DNA from: Candidatus Poribacteria bacterium
Lineage (GTDB): Bacteria > Poribacteria > WGA-4E > WGA-3G
Assembly (NCBI GenBank): GCA_022825665.1
Contig: JAJDWI010000077.1
Location: forward strand, 1 to 64,000
Reading direction: 5' to 3'
Length of the DNA: 64,000 bases
Part shown: in pieces, positions 60,967-64,000 of the stretch
Layout of the letters: each line of letters starts with the position of its first letter
How positions within the stretch are numbered: position 1 is the first letter of the stretch
Notes under the pieces: generated by a model
What the model saw: only the letters and a program-made list of their open reading frames with translations
Databases searched by the model: none
What the model was told of the DNA's origin: nothing
Program-made: the position numbers and the translations under genes

Positions 60967-63552
60967 CTACGTATGAGTTTTGAAGACAAACTTGTCATCC
61001 TTAAAATCAACTTCCAACTTATCTCCCTCATGGAAGTTTCCTTCAAGTATTTCTATTGCTAACGGGTTGAGGATATCTCGTTGTAGTGTCCTACGAAGTG
61101 GTCTTGCACCATATACTGGATCAAAACCACGGTTAACCAATTCTTCCGTTGCCGCATCTGTTAATGTGAGTGTCATATCCTTTTCGGCAAAACGCACACT
61201 CAGTTTTGAAAGTTCAAGTGATACAATCCGCTTCAATTCTTCAATTCCAAGACGATCAAATATAATCAGATCATCCACTCTGTTTAGAAATTCGGGTGGG
61301 AAATGTGAACGTAGAGCATCCATTACTTTGCGATGGATGTCCTCTGATCCAAGGTTTGAGTCGTTTATCCATTGACTACCAATGTTAGATGTCATGATGA
61401 CCACCGTATTCTTGAAGTCGACAGTGCGTCCTTGTCCATCTGTCATTCTGCCATCATCAAGCATCTGAAGTAACACATTGAAGACCTCTGGATGTGCCTT
61501 TTCAACTTCATCCAGAAGAATAACACAATACGGATGACGTCTGACAGCTTCAGTGAGTTGTCCGCCTTCATCATACCCAACATAACCCGGAGGAGCACCG
61601 ATTAGTCTGGAAACTGTATGTTTCTCCATATATTCGCTCATATCAATCCGAACTATTGCGTTGACATCATCAAACAGAAATTCAGCAAGTGATTTAGCCA
61701 AATGTGTTTTCCCAACACCGGTTGGACCCATAAATAGAAATGAACCCAGTGGACGTTCTGGATCCCCAAGACCTACACGAGATCTGCGGATAGCATTTGA
61801 AACAGCAGAAACTGCTTCATCCTGTCCTATTACTTGTTCACACAGTCGTTCTTCCATGTAGAGCAGTTTCTGTGTTTCACCTTCCATAAGACGATACACA
61901 GGAATACCTGTCCATTTCGCAACTATTTCAGCAATATCCTCCGCGCTGACTCGTTCTTTCAACATGTGTGTCCCGTTGGATTCTTTATCAATAGCATCTC
62001 GTAGAGAATTTAGTTGAGATTCCAATTCAGGTATTTTTCCATATTCAAGCTCAGATGCCTTAGCAAGATTACCACTACGTTTTGCTTGCTCAGACTCAAA
62101 TCGGAGCGTTTCAACTTGTTCCATTATTTTGCGAATTTGCATTAGATTTTCTTTCTCGTTTATCCAACTTGCTTTTAGTGCGACCGCTTTCTCGTTGAGT
62201 TCAGCCAGATCTTGATTCAATTTGTCCAAACGTTGTTTTGATGCCTCATCGTCTTCTTTTTCCAACGCTTGTTGTTCAATTTGAAGTTGAATAATACGAC
62301 GTTCAACTTCATCTATAACCTCTGGAACACTATCTATTTCAATGCGTAATCGTGATGCTGCTTCGTCCACTAAATCCACTGCTTTATCGGGAAGAAAGCG
62401 ATCAGAGATATACCGATTTGAGAGCGTTGCTGCGGATACAATAGCATTATCTTGAATCTGAACACCATGATGGGTCTCATACTTTTCCTTTAAACCGCGA
62501 AGAATGGCAATTGTATCTTCAACTGTCGGTTCGTGAACTTGTACTGGTTGGAATCTTCGCTCAAGTGCTGCATCTTTTTCAATATGTTTGCGGTATTCAT
62601 CCAATGTTGTTGCCCCAATGCACCGCAATTCTCCTCTTGCCAATGCTGGTTTCAGCATATTGGATGCATCTACTGCTCCTTCAGCAGCACCCGCTCCAAC
62701 GATGGTATGAAGTTCATCAATAAATAGAACTACCTCACCTTCTGCCTGTTCCACATCAGCAAGAACTGCTTTAAGTCTATCTTCAAATTCACCACGATAT
62801 TTACTACCAGCGATAAGTGCCCCTACGTCAAGTGCGATAAGTCGTTTCTCACGCAAGCTTTCTGGCACATCACCGTCAGCGATCCGTTGTGCTAAACCTT
62901 CTACAATAGCAGTCTTACCGACACCCGGATCACCTATGAGTACAGGATTATTTTTTCGTCTACGTGATAAAACTTGCATGATACGACGGATTTCGTCATC
63001 CCTACCGATTACCGGATCAAGTTTACCTGATAGTGCCTCCTGTGTGAGTTCTCTACCAAACCTTGTGAGTGCTTGGTATTTGTCTTCAGGATTCTGATCA
63101 GTTATCCGTTGTGTCCCCCGAATATCAACTAAGGCTGCAAGTATTTTGTCTTTTGTCACGCCGACATCACGAAGGATTTTTCCAACTTCGCTCTGCTTTG
63201 ATTCCGAACAAGCAATCAATAGGTGCTCTGTACTAACATATTCATCTTTGAGTGTCGTTGCCTCTTTCAATGCAGTATCAAGAATTGATTTGAGTGCTAA
63301 TGATATTCGTTGTTCTGAACTTACTCCTTCGACTTTAGGTGACTGCTGAATTTTTTCCTCAAGGTCAGAAATTATCACCTGTATATCAACACCCAATTTC
63401 TGTAAAATTGGTGTTACAATCCCATCTGTCTGATTGATTAAAGAGAGCATTAAGTGCTCAACGTTTAGTTCTGGACTTTGTAATTCGCTTGCTAATGTTT
63501 GTGCTGATTGAAGTGCTTCTTGTGCTTTGATTGTGAATCTGTCAAATCTCAT
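60967..63552 (-). CDS. clpB: ATP-dependent chaperone ClpB
   Basis: Clp-N, two AAA+ domains [15 protein letters not shown] and [17 protein letters not shown]-terminal D2. Confidence 0.96.
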   Translation of the reverse strand: MRFDRFTIKAQEALQSAQTLASELQSPELNVEHLMLSLINQTDGIVTPILQKLGVDIQVIISDLEEKIQQSPKVEGVSSEQRISLALKSILDTALKEATTLKDEYVSTEHLLIACSESKQSEVGKILRDVGVTKDKILAALVDIRGTQRITDQNPEDKYQALTRFGRELTQEALSGKLDPVIGRDDEIRRIMQVLSRRRKNNPVLIGDPGVGKTAIVEGLAQRIADGDVPESLREKRLIALDVGALIAGSKYRGEFEDRLKAVLADVEQAEGEVVLFIDELHTIVGAGAAEGAVDASNMLKPALARGELRCIGATTLDEYRKHIEKDAALERRFQPVQVHEPTVEDTIAILRGLKEKYETHHGVQIQDNAIVSAATLSNRYISDRFLPDKAVDLVDEAASRLRIEIDSVPEVIDEVERRIIQLQIEQQALEKEDDEASKQRLDKLNQDLAELNEKAVALKASWINEKENLMQIRKIMEQVETLRFESEQAKRSGNLAKASELEYGKIPELESQLNSLRDAIDKESNGTHMLKERVSAEDIAEIVAKWTGIPVYRLMEGETQKLLYMEERLCEQVIGQDEAVSAVSNAIRRSRVGLGDPERPLGSFLFMGPTGVGKTHLAKSLAEFLFDDVNAIVRIDMSEYMEKHTVSRLIGAPPGYVGYDEGGQLTEAVRRHPYCVILLDEVEKAHPEVFNVLLQMLDDGRMTDGQGRTVDFKNTVVIMTSNIGSQWINDSNLGSEDIHRKVMDALRSHFPPEFLNRVDDLIIFDRLGIEELKRIVSLELSKLSVRFAEKDMTLTLTDAATEELVNRGFDPVYGARPLRRTLQRDILNPLAIEILEGNFHEGDKLEVDFKDDKFVFKTHT

Positions 63553-63800
63553 TTTGTTTCTCCTTGTTCTTACTTTATATTTTTATTGAGCAATATTTGT
63601 GCCAAAATTATTTTAATATTTAACTCAATGGATCGTTAAAATACAATGAAGTGAGGAAAAAACAATATGAATTAGCAAATCTGGCAGGCATTGTGTCAAT
63701 ATGGCAAGTCATTTTTATCTATTTAAAATATAAAGCACGATGATTATTCACCACCGCGCTTTATTATATATTTTTCAAATAACAATTGCTTCAGGTATAT

Positions 63801-64000
63801 CTACCGCAACCTATCCGATTTAAGTGTACCCCATGTAGTAGTAAATTTGTCTTGTGGTTCAACACTTGTAGCAGCCTGAATAACATCAGCAAATTCTGAG
63901 AAATCATCTTCATCAAAAGCTGAGTTGTATACAATTACTTCGTCAATTACTCCACCGAAGTAATGAATATCTGTTCCAGCACCATCGTCATCATGGAAAA
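63801..64000 (-). CDS. LamG-like protein C-terminus, partial, ending KFTTTWGTLKSDRLR
   Basis: Hand translation FHDDDGAGTDIHYFGGVIDEVIVYNSAFDEDDFSEFADVIQAATSVEPQDKFTTTWGTLKSDRLR*; absent from the ORF track because truncated. Confidence 0.75.
   Translation of the reverse strand, partial: FHDDDGAGTDIHYFGGVIDEVIVYNSAFDEDDFSEFADVIQAATSVEPQDKFTTTWGTLKSDRLR

Noticed and set aside
1-64000. CRISPR array or phage module
   Set aside because: No regularly spaced direct repeats with unique spacers and no phage structural genes were seen.

Overview
The window looks like chromosomal DNA of a Gram-negative-type (diderm) bacterium, possibly Candidatus Poribacteria or a relative (inference from gene content and style). 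Most of it is ordinary coding sequence: metF/bhmT-like fusion, hflX, a sugar-phosphate isomerase, a split suf Fe-S operon (sufC-B-D ... sufS-sufU-Rieske-DUF59), moaA, a BMP-type ABC transporter, tamA/tamB, tlyA-dxs-xseB-xseA, pyrE, selD, an M81 peptidase and clpB. There is one tRNA-Leu(CAA). Most notable signals: (1) Two UGA-recoded selenoproteins that the ORF track splits or truncates: SelD with CAGU at codon 17, and a UGSC-family protein read through TGA 60642-60644. Each has a bSECIS-like hairpin with an apical GU at +20/+21. (2) A C-terminal motif, roughly VxPxxK[LF]xT[TQ]WxxhK, closing four otherwise different, probably exported proteins; this is a candidate undescribed sorting or anchoring tag. 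(3) A chain of hairpins at the left edge resembling the omega-RNA/right end of an IS200/IS605 TnpB element. (4) Two diverged full-length copies of a ~180-bp nested-palindrome element, plus a REP-like family whose stems differ in sequence while architecture is kept. (5) In-frame TGA codons at probable Trp positions in three minus-strand genes, without SECIS support. (6) An accessory island (ART-like protein, Uma2, HsdR-N remnant) sitting inside the suf locus. (7) An IS5-like element with a T8 frameshift site. All function calls are from reading the sequence; no searches were run.
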